Counted from the stretch's first letter, positions 22,941 to 32,625 are shown. The stretch: 64,000 nt of DNA from Albimonas marina (GCF_029223255.1 NZ_JARHUC010000007.1:1-64000), one strand, 5' to 3'. Notes: generated by a model from the letters alone, not told the origin. A program made the numbers and translations.

Positions 22941-24719
22941 TCAGGCGATGTCGCGCGCCATCTCGCGAAACAGCGGCGAGGTCGCGAGCAGCGTCTCGAA
23001 GTCCCCCCGCGCGGCGACGCGGCCGTGCTCGAGCAGGAAGATCTCGTCGCAGCCGCGCACCGTGGTCAGGCGGTGGGCGACGGTGATCACCGTGCGGCCC
23101 CGCCCGGCGGCCTCGATCCCCTCCATCACCTGCCGCTCGGTGACGGTGTCGAGGGCCGAGGTCGCCTCGTCCAGGATCAGGAGCGACGGGTCGCGGTAGA
23201 GCGCGCGGGCGATCCCCACCCGCTGGCGCTGCCCGCCCGAGAGGCGCACGCCGCGGTCGCCCACCAGCGTGTCGTAGCCCTGGGGCAGCTCGGCGGTCAC
23301 GAAGTCGTGCAGGGCGGCGAGGCGGGCGGCGCGCTCGACGGCGGCGCGGTCGATGCGGCCCTCGGGGTCGCCGAAGGCGATGTTCTCGGCGACCGAGGCG
23401 TCGGTCAGGAAGATGTGCTGGGGCACGTAGCCCAGCGTCCGCCGCCAGCCCCGCCGCTCGGCCGCGTCGCGCAGGGGGCGGCCGTCGACCAGGATCTCGC
23501 CCGCGTCGGGCGCGAGCAGCCCCAGGATCAGGTCCATCGCCGTGGTCTTGCCCGCCCCGGTGCCCCCCACGATCCCTACCCGCGTCCCCGCGGCGACGGT
23601 CAGGTCCAGCCCCTCCAGCGCCGGCCGGTCGGCGCCGGGATAGGCGAAGCGCAGGTCCCGCAGCTCCAGCGTGCGCGACAGCGGGGGGATCGGGGCGGCC
23701 TGCAGCGGATCAGGACCCGGCTCCATCAGCTCGGCATGGATCGCGTCGAGCGAGGGGCGGCGGGCGCGGATCGAGCTCAGCCCCCCGTAGATCGCCTGCA
23801 TCGAGGGCGCGAGCCGGGCGCCCGCCAGCGCATAGACCCCCGCCGTGGGCAGGATCGAGGCGTAGCCGGCCGAAGAGCCGTCGGTCCCCGCGGTCAGCGC
23901 CAGGATCACCGCGATCATGCCGACCACCGCCACCCCCTCCAGCACGTGCCGGGGGGTCTGGGCGAGCACCACCTCGTCCGCCGTCGCCCGCGCGCCGCGC
24001 AGCGAGGGCTCGGCGTAGCGGCGCAGAACCGCCTCCTCGAGGCCGAGCGTCTTCACTTCCTTGATGCCGGACAGGCTCTCCTGCGCGATGCGGAAGCGGG
24101 CGTTGATGCTCGCCAGGCGCGCCTGGCCGATGCGCCGGATCCGCGGGCGCAGGGCCAGGTAGACCAGCGCGTAGCCGCCCCCCACCACTGCGAACATGAT
24201 CGCCGCCGCCGTGGGGCTGACCAGCAGCATCAGCGCCAGCATGGCCAGCGCGATGCAGGCGTTCGACATCGCCTCCAGCACCGGGGTCAGCACCCCGTGG
24301 ACCATGTATTCCACCTCGGCGAGCGTGCTCTTCACCAGGTCGGCGCTGTGGCGGCCCAGGAACCACGGGTAGGGCTGGCGCAGCTGGCGGCCCAGCAGCT
24401 TCACGCCGATCGTGTGCACCCGCATCGCGCAGAAGCGGCGCAGCACGTAGACGGTCGCGACCCGCACCGCGATGGCGAGCGCGTAGCAGACCGCCACCAG
24501 CGCCCCGAGCGCGAGGAGGGAGGGGCGCGCCTCGCCCAGCCCCAGCGCCTGCGCGATCCGCCCCAGCCCTCCCGAAGGGTCCGCCGCCTCGGGCGAGGCG
24601 AGCACCGCCAGGAACGGGATCACCGAGGCGACGCCCACCATGTTCGCGAAGCCCGCCAGGATCGAGAGCCCCAGCACGACCCAGAAGATCCGCCGCTCCC
24701 GCGCGTCGAGCAGGTCCAT
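22941..24719 (-). CDS. ABC exporter, PglK-like lipid flippase
   Basis: The 592-residue half-transporter has six membrane helices (residues 10-300) fused to an ATPase domain with Walker A GGTGAGKTT, signature LSGGQRQRVGIARAL, Walker B LLILDEATSALD and switch His in VAHRLTT. The start RKLMDLLDARERRIFWVVLGL, followed by VASVIPFLAVLA, resembles PglK and related flippases that move lipid-linked oligosaccharides across the membrane. ATG at 24719 is taken as start although its ribosome site is weak. Its place next to an exosortase gene hints at an envelope glycan or glycoprotein pathway, but the substrate is not shown. Confidence 0.8.
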   Translation of the reverse strand: MDLLDARERRIFWVVLGLSILAGFANMVGVASVIPFLAVLASPEAADPSGGLGRIAQALGLGEARPSLLALGALVAVCYALAIAVRVATVYVLRRFCAMRVHTIGVKLLGRQLRQPYPWFLGRHSADLVKSTLAEVEYMVHGVLTPVLEAMSNACIALAMLALMLLVSPTAAAIMFAVVGGGYALVYLALRPRIRRIGQARLASINARFRIAQESLSGIKEVKTLGLEEAVLRRYAEPSLRGARATADEVVLAQTPRHVLEGVAVVGMIAVILALTAGTDGSSAGYASILPTAGVYALAGARLAPSMQAIYGGLSSIRARRPSLDAIHAELMEPGPDPLQAAPIPPLSRTLELRDLRFAYPGADRPALEGLDLTVAAGTRVGIVGGTGAGKTTAMDLILGLLAPDAGEILVDGRPLRDAAERRGWRRTLGYVPQHIFLTDASVAENIAFGDPEGRIDRAAVERAARLAALHDFVTAELPQGYDTLVGDRGVRLSGGQRQRVGIARALYRDPSLLILDEATSALDTVTERQVMEGIEAAGRGRTVITVAHRLTTVRGCDEIFLLEHGRVAARGDFETLLATSPLFREMARDIA

Positions 24720-25131
24720 CAGTTTGCGGATGACGTCGATCTCGAAGGCTCCGGGAGCGGTGTGGCGCGCGGGGGGCGCGGGCAGGGCGGGCAGGGCGCC
24801 CGCGCGCCGGGCGGGCTGCGGCGCGAGGATAGGCGCCCGCGCCGCCCCCCGCCAGTCCCGCGGCCCCCGCCCGCGCGGACCCGCCGCCGCAGGCGCCGCC
24901 CGGCACCTTCCAGCCCCACGCACCGGATGCCTCCGCGGCGGCGGCCGTCATCGGCGCGCTGATGGACGGTTCAGGGAAGACGCCGCGACCCGCCCCTCGG
25001 CCGGAGGGTCCGCGCCGCGCGACCCGGCGGGAGACGCCGGGCCCGGGCGCCGCATCCGCCGCGCGCCGCGGGCGGGCGGGCCGGGCCGGGCGCGCGGCCT
25101 GCCGCGGCGCCTCCGGTCCGACCGCGGGGTC
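24720..25131. other. GC-rich intergenic region
   Basis: A 412-bp stretch with extreme GC. No protein gene is supported on either strand; the frames across it read as Arg/Ala/Pro/Gly-rich noise. It contains the promoter of the ABC gene and, at 25063-25110, a hairpin behind the SDR gene that closely resembles one at 52267-52313. Confidence 0.45.
25063..25110 (-). terminator. GC hairpin behind the SDR gene
   Basis: GCGCCGCGGGCGGGCGG (25063-25079) and CTGCCGCGGCGC (ending 25110) can pair around a CCGGGCCGGGCGCGCGG loop, with a small bulge. Nearly the same 50-base wording occurs at 52267-52313, also just behind a minus-strand gene. It could be a shared terminator or a short dispersed palindrome. 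Confidence 0.45.
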
Positions 25132-25893
25132 TCAGCCGAGGCCGAGGCGGGCGCGGTTCTCGGGGTCGCGGAGCTGGAAGTCGGTCCCGTCGAACTCCCG
25201 CGCGGCCTCGGTCAGCAGGAAGGCGATGGCCTTGGCGGGCCAGTCGGCGGGGATGTGGTCGTCCCAGCTCAGCTTGCTGACCGGGTTGATCCCGCTCTTG
25301 CCGATCACGCGCTGCATGTCGGTGGCGACCGTGCCGGGGCTCAGCCCCACCACGCGCACGCCCTTGTCGGCGCTCTCGAGATGCGCCGAGCGGGTCAGCA
25401 TCAGCGCCGCCGCCTTGGCCGAGCAGTAGTGGCTCCACCCCTCCAGCGGGTTGTAGGCCGCGCCGGAGGAGACGTTGACGATCACGCCCGCGCCCTGCGC
25501 CTCCATCACCGGCAGCGCCGCGCGCAGCCCGTGGTAGACGCCCAGCGCGTTGATCCCGAAGGCCTTGGCCCAGCCCTCGGGGTCGGAGTCGCTCAGCCGG
25601 GCGATGGGCTCGATCACGCCGGCGTTGTTGACCATCGCGTCGAGGCCGCCGAAGGCCTCCCGCGTCGCGGCCACCACCGCCGAGACGTCGGACCACTCGG
25701 TCACGTCGCAGGAGAAGGCGATGGCCTCGCCGCCGGCGGCGCGGATCGCCTCGGCCCCCGCCTCGCAGGCGGCGTGGTCGCGCGCGGCCAGCGCCACGCG
25801 GGCGCCGCGGGCGGCGAGCTCCGCCGCCGCCGCGGCCCCGATGCCGCGGCTCGCGCCGGTGATCAGGACGGATTTTCCGGTGAGCTCGGACAT
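25132..25893 (-). CDS. Short-chain dehydrogenase/reductase
   Basis: The 253-residue protein is a classical SDR: Rossmann motif TGASRGIGAAAA (13-24), CDVTEW, NNAGVIEP (about 90-97), the catalytic Ser in VNVSSG, and Tyr-Lys in HYCSAKAA. The substrate is not evident. NAD(P) preference is unclear; Arg17 in the glycine loop and a later Arg favour NADP(H) (weak inference). It lies 113 bp downstream of the TetR gene on the same strand, so it may be co-transcribed with and controlled by that regulator. Confidence 0.9.
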   Translation of the reverse strand: MSELTGKSVLITGASRGIGAAAAAELAARGARVALAARDHAACEAGAEAIRAAGGEAIAFSCDVTEWSDVSAVVAATREAFGGLDAMVNNAGVIEPIARLSDSDPEGWAKAFGINALGVYHGLRAALPVMEAQGAGVIVNVSSGAAYNPLEGWSHYCSAKAAALMLTRSAHLESADKGVRVVGLSPGTVATDMQRVIGKSGINPVSKLSWDDHIPADWPAKAIAFLLTEAAREFDGTDFQLRDPENRARLGLG

Positions 25894-26006
25894 GGCATGC
25901 GCCTCGGAACTGGAGAGCAGGGGGGGACGCGCGCGCGCCCCGCGGGGCGCCCTCGCGCCGGGCTCGGATGGCGGCGCGTCCCCCGCGGCCGGGGGGCGCG
26001 GGGATC

Positions 26007-26699
26007 TCAGTCCCGCTCGACCTTCAGGCCGTTGAGCACGAAGTCGACGTACTGGCGCCCGACCTCCTGCGCGCTCAGCGGGCCGTCGGCCTTGTGCCAG
26101 CGCGGCAGGTTCGACAGGCCCGCGAGAATCAGGCGCGAGACCAGGCCCGCGTCGCGCTCGCGCAGCACGCCCTTGGCCATGCCGTCCTTGATCGCGTCGC
26201 GCAGGATCTTCTCGTAGGCGTCGCGCTGGGCCACGATCCTCACCCGGTTCTGGGCGTTCTCGAAGCTCCAGAAGGTGTTCGAGGACGAGATCCAGCCGGT
26301 GCGGTCGCTGTCGATGCGGGTGGCCGAGGCCTCGACGAAGGCCTCGATCCGCTTGATCGGGTCGTCGCCGGCGGCGGCCACATGCTCGCCCACGTCGGCG
26401 ATCAGCGCGTCCATCCGCGACATGACCACGATCTCGAAGATCTGCTCCTTGTCGGGGAAGTGATAGTAGAGGGCGGCCTTGGTCAGGCCGGCGCGTTCGG
26501 CTATGTCGCGCAGCGAGGCGCCGTCGTAGCCCTTTGTCGCGAAGATGTCCGCGGCGATCGCGATGATCTCCTCGCGGCGGATCGAGGCCTTCTTGCGCGC
26601 CCCGCGGGCGGCCGTGTCCTCCTCGGGTTCGCCGCCGGAGGCGACGCCGTCGGCGGGCGCACGGCAAGGCCGGGAATACGGCTCGCGGCTGGGCTGCAT
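26007..26699 (-). CDS. TetR family regulator
   Basis: ATG at 26699 with GGGGAG upstream. The 230-residue protein has a 35-residue charged tail, then a TetR helix-turn-helix (EEIIAIAADIFATKGYDGAS, then LRDIAERAGLTKAALYYHFP) at about residues 43-90, and a helical ligand domain. The family usually represses neighbouring genes; ligand and targets are unknown. Likely targets are the SDR gene behind it and the divergent dehydrogenase gene at 26840. The 140-bp divergent region includes ACCGGCCGG near 26759 and a TATAGG box on the minus strand. Confidence 0.92.
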   Translation of the reverse strand: MQPSREPYSRPCRAPADGVASGGEPEEDTAARGARKKASIRREEIIAIAADIFATKGYDGASLRDIAERAGLTKAALYYHFPDKEQIFEIVVMSRMDALIADVGEHVAAAGDDPIKRIEAFVEASATRIDSDRTGWISSSNTFWSFENAQNRVRIVAQRDAYEKILRDAIKDGMAKGVLRERDAGLVSRLILAGLSNLPRWHKADGPLSAQEVGRQYVDFVLNGLKVERD

Positions 26700-26839
26700 C
26701 GGTGGTCTCCCCTATACCTTGCCGTCGGTAGACATCGCGTCGAACAGAGCATTGCCGCTAACCGGCCGGCTTGTCAAAAAGGACGCGACGGGAGCGACGA
26801 TCGGCGCGCGCCCGTAAACGGTCGAGGGAGGACCCGGAC

Positions 26840-27790
26840 ATGCGTTGCGCGGTGCTGGACGATTACCAGGGCGTGGCCCTCTCCTTCGCGGACTGGGGAC
26901 CGCTCGCCGGCCGGGTGGAGCCGGTGATCTTCCGCGAGCCATTCGCCGACGAGGACGCCGCCGCCGAGGCGCTGGCGGGCTTCGAGATCATCCTCGCGAT
27001 GCGCGAGCGCACGCCCTTCCCCGAAAGCCTGCTCGCCCGCCTGCCGGAGCTGAAGCTGCTGATCACCACGGGGATGCGCAATGCCGCCATCGACGTGGCG
27101 GCGGCGAAGGCGCGGGGCGTGACGGTCTGCGGGACGCGGGGCGACAAGAACTCGACGGTCGAGATCGCCTGGGGGCTGATCCTGAACCTGATGCGCCGGG
27201 TCTCGGCCGAATCCACGCGCTTCAAGCAGGGCCTGTGGCAGGGGCCGGTGGGCACGCGCCTGGCCGGGCGCCGGCTGGGCCTGCTGGGGCTGGGCGAGAT
27301 CGGGGGCCGGGTGGCGCGGGTCGCCCAGGCCTTCGAGATGGAGGTCGAGGCCTGGTCCCCCAACCTCACGCCCGAGCGCTGCGCCGAGGTCGGCGTGACC
27401 CTGGCCGAAAGCAAGCAGGCGCTGTTCAAGCGGGCGGACGTGATCTCGATCCACCTGGTCCTCTCGCCGCGCAGCCGCGGGGTGGTCGGCGAGGCGGAGC
27501 TGCGGGCGATGAAGCCCTCGGCCTACCTGGTCAACACCTCCCGCGCGCCGCTGGTCGAACGCGGCGCGCTGGAGCGGGCGCTGCAGGAGGGCTGGATCGC
27601 GGGCGCCGGCCTCGACGTCTACGACGTGGAGCCGCCGGAGTGCGACGACCTCTTCCGTCGCCTGCCCAACGTGATCGGCACGCCGCATATCGGCTACGTC
27701 TCGGACGCGGTCTACCGGCTGTTCTACGGCGACGCGGTCGAGGACATCGCGGGATGGCTCGACGGGGCGCCGGTGCGCGAGCTGGACTGA
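26840..27790 (+). CDS. D-2-hydroxyacid dehydrogenase family protein
   Basis: ATG at 26840 with a strong GAGGGAGGAC upstream. The 316-residue protein has the split substrate domain and central NAD domain of the family: LLGLGEIGGRVARVAQAF (about 148-165), catalytic Arg in VNTSRAPLVERGAL, Glu in DVYDVEPP, and His in GTPHIGYVS. The N terminus MRCAVLDDYQGVAL and the GDKNSTVEIAWGLIL segment are typical of a Rhodobacterales subgroup near phosphoglycerate and glyoxylate dehydrogenases; the substrate is unknown. It is transcribed divergently from the TetR gene. Confidence 0.9.
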   Translation: MRCAVLDDYQGVALSFADWGPLAGRVEPVIFREPFADEDAAAEALAGFEIILAMRERTPFPESLLARLPELKLLITTGMRNAAIDVAAAKARGVTVCGTRGDKNSTVEIAWGLILNLMRRVSAESTRFKQGLWQGPVGTRLAGRRLGLLGLGEIGGRVARVAQAFEMEVEAWSPNLTPERCAEVGVTLAESKQALFKRADVISIHLVLSPRSRGVVGEAELRAMKPSAYLVNTSRAPLVERGALERALQEGWIAGAGLDVYDVEPPECDDLFRRLPNVIGTPHIGYVSDAVYRLFYGDAVEDIAGWLDGAPVRELD

Positions 27791-27883
27791 GGCGGGCTCA
27801 GGCCGCAGGCCGGCTCGGGGGGCGTCGAGCCCCCGCTCGCCGGCGGTCGCCTGCGCTCCCGGCGCCTGCCGTCCCGGGCGGCG

Positions 27884-28711
27884 TCAGCCGAGGGCGGAAT
27901 ACAGCATCCGCGCCGCGGTGATCGCCAGGAACAGCGCGAACAGGCGCTTCAGCAGGGCCTGGTCGACGCGGTGGGCGAGGCTCGCCCCCAGCGGCGCGCA
28001 GAACCAGGTGGCCGGCACGATCAGCAGCGCGGCCGGGATCGAGACGTAGCCCAGCGACAGCGGCGGCAGGCCCTCGACCCCCCAGCCCGCCCAGATGAAG
28101 GCGATCGTGCCCGGCACCGCGATCAGCAGCCCCATGGCCGAGGCCGTGCCCACCGCGGTGCGGATCGGCACCGAGAAGGCCGACTGGATCGGCACCGCCA
28201 GCGTGCCCCCGCCGATGCCCATCAGCGAGGAGAACAGGCCCACGACGCCCGACAGCAGGCCGTTGCCCGCGGGCGACTTCGGCAGCTCGTTCGCCGCGGT
28301 CAGCGTCTTGGGGATCGCCATGTTCACCGCGACCGCCAGCGCCACCAGGCCGAACACCAGCCGCAGCGCGTCGCCCGAGGCGAAGCGCGCCAGCACGCCG
28401 CCCGCGAGCGCGCCCAGCACGATCCCCGGGCCCCAGCGCTTCAAGAGTCCCATGTCCACCGAGCCGCGCTTGCGGTGCGAGCGGGCCGAGGAGATCGAGG
28501 TCGGGATGATCGTGGCCAGCGAGGTCGCCACCGCCAGGTGCTGCGTCACCTCCGGGTCCAGCGCCGAGGCGGCCAGGAGCCACGACAGCACCGGCACGAT
28601 CACGATGCCTCCGCCCACGCCCAGCAGGCCCGCGAGAACGCCGGCGAAGACGCCGGTCGCAAGCAGCGCCGCCGCCAGCAGCGCGAGGCCGGCCGCATCG
28701 AATCCGATCAT
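27884..28711 (-). CDS. TauE/SafE-type sulfite/anion permease
   Basis: The 275-residue membrane protein has eight or so helices and two copies of the family repeat: GVLAGLLGVGGGIVIVPVLS (about 24-43) and GLFSSLMGIGGGTLAVPIQS (about 156-175). TauE/SafE proteins export sulfite, sulfoacetate or related anions across the inner membrane. GGAGA stands upstream of the ATG at 28711. No sulfur genes flank it directly; the persulfide cluster is 9 kb away, so a shared pathway is only possible. Confidence 0.9.
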   Translation of the reverse strand: MIGFDAAGLALLAAALLATGVFAGVLAGLLGVGGGIVIVPVLSWLLAASALDPEVTQHLAVATSLATIIPTSISSARSHRKRGSVDMGLLKRWGPGIVLGALAGGVLARFASGDALRLVFGLVALAVAVNMAIPKTLTAANELPKSPAGNGLLSGVVGLFSSLMGIGGGTLAVPIQSAFSVPIRTAVGTASAMGLLIAVPGTIAFIWAGWGVEGLPPLSLGYVSIPAALLIVPATWFCAPLGASLAHRVDQALLKRLFALFLAITAARMLYSALG

Positions 28712-29075
28712 CGGGAGATCTCCTGTGGACTGGCGGCCCGACCGGGCCGCGACCTTCCCACGGCTAGGGGATCGCCGCGGGAGGGACAAGGGGCCGTGCG
28801 ACGCGGTTCCATAGCGTGGAAAGCGCGCGAAAGGCGCGACGCCGGGCCCGAAACGGCCGCGCGGCGCGCCGGGGTGGGCCGATCCGGCGATGTTCCGTCC
28901 CGGTCGGCGGGCCGGGCGCGGGCGGCCCGCCGCGACGCATCGTCCGGCCCGGGGCGCCCGCCCTCGCGGTCGCGGCACTGGCGCAACCGGGCGAAGGCGG
29001 ACATAAACGCCCTTCGACCCCGCGCGGCCCGTCCCGCCCGGTCCCGATGCAGAGGCGCGAGGCCCCGCCCACCGG
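28712..29075. other. Intergenic region, nothing defined
   Basis: A 364-bp gap between divergent genes. It must carry their promoters. I see no RNA gene, repeat or extra protein gene; the open frames are arginine-rich shadows. Confidence 0.45.
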
Positions 29076-29591
29076 ATGCAGTTCGACGACGCCACCTTCT
29101 TCTCGGTCTGGTACTGGGCGCTGACGGCCGTGTTCTGGTCGATGGCGTCCTACTTCACCCATGGCGTGCCCTGGGACATGCTGCGCCGGGCCCTGCGCGA
29201 GGGGGGCGAGGACGCCTATCTGTGCGACGCCTACGCGCGCCGGATGATCCTGCGCATCGACGCCTTCGCGCATCGCTGGGGCGCGGCGACCGGCGCGACG
29301 GTGGGCTTCCTGCTGGCGATGCTGGCGACGCTGGGCTTCCTCGCGCGATCGGAGCTGGCGCTGGGCCTGCTGATGCTGGCCGGCCCCGCCGCGCTGATGG
29401 TCGCCGCCCAGGCGGCGGAGGCGCGGCGCATCGCCCCGCGCCTGCACGAGATCGACGTCGAGCCGCTGCTGGCGGCGCTCTACCGCCGCCGGGCCGCCAA
29501 CCGCCTGGCGGGGATGGCCGCGGTGGTGGTCTCGGTGGCCGTGCTGGGCTATCTGAACGTCGACCGGATCGTGAACCAGGGCGGCTGGTAG
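29076..29591 (+). CDS. Rhodobacterales conserved four-helix membrane protein
   Basis: The 171-residue protein starts with ATFFSVWYWALTAVFWSMAS, a first membrane helix, then HGVPWDMLRRALREGGEDA, and three further helices near 68-90, 95-112 and 143-160. The arrangement matches a family of membrane proteins found in Rhodobacterales that is sometimes labelled 'component of SufBCD complex'; I find no sequence reason for that label here, and no suf genes are adjacent. Function unknown. It precedes topA by 127 bp on the same strand. Confidence 0.7.
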   Translation: MQFDDATFFSVWYWALTAVFWSMASYFTHGVPWDMLRRALREGGEDAYLCDAYARRMILRIDAFAHRWGAATGATVGFLLAMLATLGFLARSELALGLLMLAGPAALMVAAQAAEARRIAPRLHEIDVEPLLAALYRRRAANRLAGMAAVVVSVAVLGYLNVDRIVNQGGW

Positions 29592-29717
29592 GCGCCCGGG
29601 CCCCGGTCGCGACGCGTCGGATCCCGCGGACTTCGCCGCCCGCCCCCGGATTGACAAGCCGCCCCGCGTCCCAACATGGTCCCCGACCGTTCGCCCCCGG
29701 CAAGGAGAAGCGTCCGC

Positions 29718-32579
29718 ATGGCCGTCGTCGTCGTCGAGTCCCCGGCCAAGGCCAAGACGATCAACAAGTACCTCGGGAAGGACTACACCGTCCTTGCGAG
29801 CTACGGCCACGTGCGCGATCTGCCGCCCAAGGACGGCTCGGTCGATCCCGACAACGGCTTCGAGATGCTGTGGGAAGTGGACGCCAAGTCCCAGAAGCAC
29901 GTCCGCGCGATCGCCGAGGCCCTGGCCGACGACCCCGCCCTGATCCTCGCCACCGACCCCGACCGCGAGGGGGAGGCGATCAGCTGGCACCTGGAGGAGG
30001 CGCTGAGGAAGCGCCGCGCCCTCAAGAAGGACACGCCCGTCCGAAGGGTCGCCTTCAACGCGATCACCAAGGCCGCCGTCGAGGCCGCCATGGCCGCGCC
30101 CCGCGACATCGACATGGAGCTGGTGCACGCCTACCTGGCGCGCCGGGCGCTGGATTATCTCGTCGGCTTCAACCTCTCGCCGGTGCTGTGGCGCAAGCTG
30201 CCCGGCTCGCGCTCCGCCGGGCGCGTGCAGTCGGTGGCGCTGCGCCTGATCGTCGAACGGGAGATGGAGATCGAGGCCTTCAAGGCCAAGGAATACTGGT
30301 CCGTCCGCGCCATGCTGAAGACGCCGCGGGGCGTCGAGTTCGAGGCGCGGCTGTCGGAGCTGTCCGGCAAGAAGATCGACCGCCAGACGCTGGAGACGGC
30401 GACGCGGGCCGAGATGGCGGCCGCCGCCATCGCCTCGCGCGGCGGCTCGCTCTTCGTGGATTCGGTCGAGGCGAAGCCGGGGACGCGCAACCCCTCGCCG
30501 CCCTTCATGACCTCGACCCTCCAGCAGGAGGCGTCGCGCAAGTTCGGCATGGGCGCCCAGCAGACCATGCGCGCGGCCCAGCGCCTCTACGAGGCCGGGC
30601 ACATCACCTACATGCGGACCGACGGCATCGACATGGCGCCCGAGGCCGTGCAGGCCGCCCGCGCCGCGATCAAGGACCGCTTCGGCGCCGCCTACGTTCC
30701 CGAGAAGCCCCGCTTCTACAAGAACAAGGCCAAGAACGCCCAGGAAGCGCACGAGTGCATCCGCCCCACCGACATGTCCCGCGACGCGGGCAAGATCGGC
30801 GCGGACATGGGCGCGGACGAGCGCAAGCTCTACGACCTGATCTGGAAGCGCACCCTCGCCTCCCAGATGGAGGCCGCGCGGCTGGAGCGGACGACGGCCG
30901 AGATCCGCTCGAAGGACCGCGAGGTCGCGCTGCGCGCCACCGGCCAGGTCATCAAGTTCGACGGCTTCATCCGCGTCTATGAAGAGGGCCGGGACGAGCC
31001 GCAGGACGACGAGGACGGCCGCCTTCCGGCGCTTTCGCAGGGAGAGCCGACGCCGCTGGCCGCCGAGGCGCTGCGCGAGGCCTTCGACAAGGTCCGCGAG
31101 GACAAGAAGGTCGAGACGCAGGCCGGGCTGGAGCGGGCCGAGGGCGCGATGCTGGCCGGGCAGGGCGCCGTGCTCGCCCAGCAGCACTTCACCCAGCCGC
31201 CGCCGCGCTACACCGAGGCCACGCTGGTCAAGCGGATGGAGGAGCTCGGCATCGGGCGGCCGTCCACCTACGCCTCGATCATCGGGACGATCCAGGACCG
31301 GGAATACGTCCGCAAGGACAAGAACCGCCTGATCCCCGAGGACAAGGGCCGCCTGGTGACGGTGTTCCTGTCGCGGTACTTCTCCAAATACGTCTCCTAC
31401 GACTTCACCGCGAAGCTGGAGGAGGACCTCGACGTCGTCTCCGACGGCGGGATGGACTGGAAGGCGCTGCTCTCGGACTTCTGGCGCGACTTCCACGCCG
31501 CGGTCGAGGACACCGCCGAGCTCCGCATCACCGAGGTGCTGGAGACGATCAACGAGGCGCTGGCGCCGCATCTCTTCCCCGACAAGGGCGACGGCTCCGA
31601 CCCGCGCCTCTGCCCGAACTGCGGCAAGGGCCGGCTTTCCCTGCGCACCGCGCGCTCCGGCGGCGCCTTCATCGGCTGCTCCAACTACCCCGAGTGCCGC
31701 TACACCCGTCCCATGGGCGGCGGGGAGGAGGGCGAGGGCGCCATCGGCCCCGACGGCAAGCTGCTGGGCCATGACGACGACGGCGAGCCGGTGACCCTGC
31801 GCTCGGGCCGCTTCGGCCCCTATGTGCAGCTGGGCGAGCTGACCGAGGAGAACCCCAAGCCCAAGCGCTCCTCGATCCCCAAGGGGCTGGCGCTGGACGA
31901 CGTGGACCTGAAGAAGGCGCTCGACCTGCTGGCGCTGCCGCGCCTGGTGGGCCAGCACCCCGAGGGCGGCGAGATCAAGGCCGGGATCGGACGCTTCGGC
32001 CCCTTCGTGATGCACCAGCCGCCGAAGGCCGAGGGCGAGAAGAAGCTGCCCAAGCCGGTCTACGCCAACCTCAAGGACCAGTCCGAGGTCTTCGACATCG
32101 GCATCAACCGGGCGGTGGACCTGATCGCCCAGAAGATGGCCCGCGGCGGCCGCGGCGCGGCGGCGACGCCGCTCAAGGAGCTGGGCGAGCATCCCGACGG
32201 CGGCGCGATCTCGGTCTATCCCGGCCGCTACGGTCCCTATGTGAAGTGGGACAAGGTCAACGCGACCCTGCCCAAGGACGCCGACCCCCAGACCGTGACG
32301 CTGGAACAGGCGCTGGAGCTGGTGAACGCCAAGGCCGCCAAGGGCGGCAAAGGCAAGGCCAAGAAGGCGGCGCCCAAGAAGGCCGCCGCCAAGAAGCCCG
32401 CGGCGAAGAAGACGGCCAAGGCCGCCGACGGCGCGAAGGCGCCCGCCAAGACGTCGGCGGCGAAGAAGCCCGCCGCGAAGAAGGCCCCGGCCAAGTCCGC
32501 GGCCAAGTCCGCCGCGAAGGACGCCCCCACCGGCGACCCCGAGGTGGACGACGTCTTCGACGGCGGCGGCGAGGCATGA
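29718..32579 (+). CDS. topA: DNA topoisomerase I
   Basis: ATG at 29718 with AAGGAG at 29702-29707. The 953-residue enzyme relaxes negative supercoils. Toprim start VVVESPAKAKTINKYLG (3-19) with the acidic triad ATDPDREGEA; active Tyr in HITYMRTDGIDM (near residue 305); a C4 zinc ribbon CPNCGKGRLSL...GCSNYPECRYT (about 632-668); and several C-terminal TopA repeats of the type GRFGPYVQLGE, GRFGPFVMH and GRYGPYVKWD. The last 80 residues are a Lys/Ala/Pro tail (AAKKPAAKK repeats), histone-H1-like, seen in other alphaproteobacterial TopA and probably DNA-binding. Confidence 0.97.
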   Translation: MAVVVVESPAKAKTINKYLGKDYTVLASYGHVRDLPPKDGSVDPDNGFEMLWEVDAKSQKHVRAIAEALADDPALILATDPDREGEAISWHLEEALRKRRALKKDTPVRRVAFNAITKAAVEAAMAAPRDIDMELVHAYLARRALDYLVGFNLSPVLWRKLPGSRSAGRVQSVALRLIVEREMEIEAFKAKEYWSVRAMLKTPRGVEFEARLSELSGKKIDRQTLETATRAEMAAAAIASRGGSLFVDSVEAKPGTRNPSPPFMTSTLQQEASRKFGMGAQQTMRAAQRLYEAGHITYMRTDGIDMAPEAVQAARAAIKDRFGAAYVPEKPRFYKNKAKNAQEAHECIRPTDMSRDAGKIGADMGADERKLYDLIWKRTLASQMEAARLERTTAEIRSKDREVALRATGQVIKFDGFIRVYEEGRDEPQDDEDGRLPALSQGEPTPLAAEALREAFDKVREDKKVETQAGLERAEGAMLAGQGAVLAQQHFTQPPPRYTEATLVKRMEELGIGRPSTYASIIGTIQDREYVRKDKNRLIPEDKGRLVTVFLSRYFSKYVSYDFTAKLEEDLDVVSDGGMDWKALLSDFWRDFHAAVEDTAELRITEVLETINEALAPHLFPDKGDGSDPRLCPNCGKGRLSLRTARSGGAFIGCSNYPECRYTRPMGGGEEGEGAIGPDGKLLGHDDDGEPVTLRSGRFGPYVQLGELTEENPKPKRSSIPKGLALDDVDLKKALDLLALPRLVGQHPEGGEIKAGIGRFGPFVMHQPPKAEGEKKLPKPVYANLKDQSEVFDIGINRAVDLIAQKMARGGRGAAATPLKELGEHPDGGAISVYPGRYGPYVKWDKVNATLPKDADPQTVTLEQALELVNAKAAKGGKGKAKKAAPKKAAAKKPAAKKTAKAADGAKAPAKTSAAKKPAAKKAPAKSAAKSAAKDAPTGDPEVDDVFDGGGEA

Positions 32580-32625
32580 TCCCCGGCGCGTCCCCCCGGG
32601 GCCGCGCCGCGGCCCCCGCGCCCGG

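Noticed and set aside
23025-24962. Long plus-strand frame opposite the ABC exporter
   Set aside because: Antisense shadow; the minus strand carries all ABC motifs in order.
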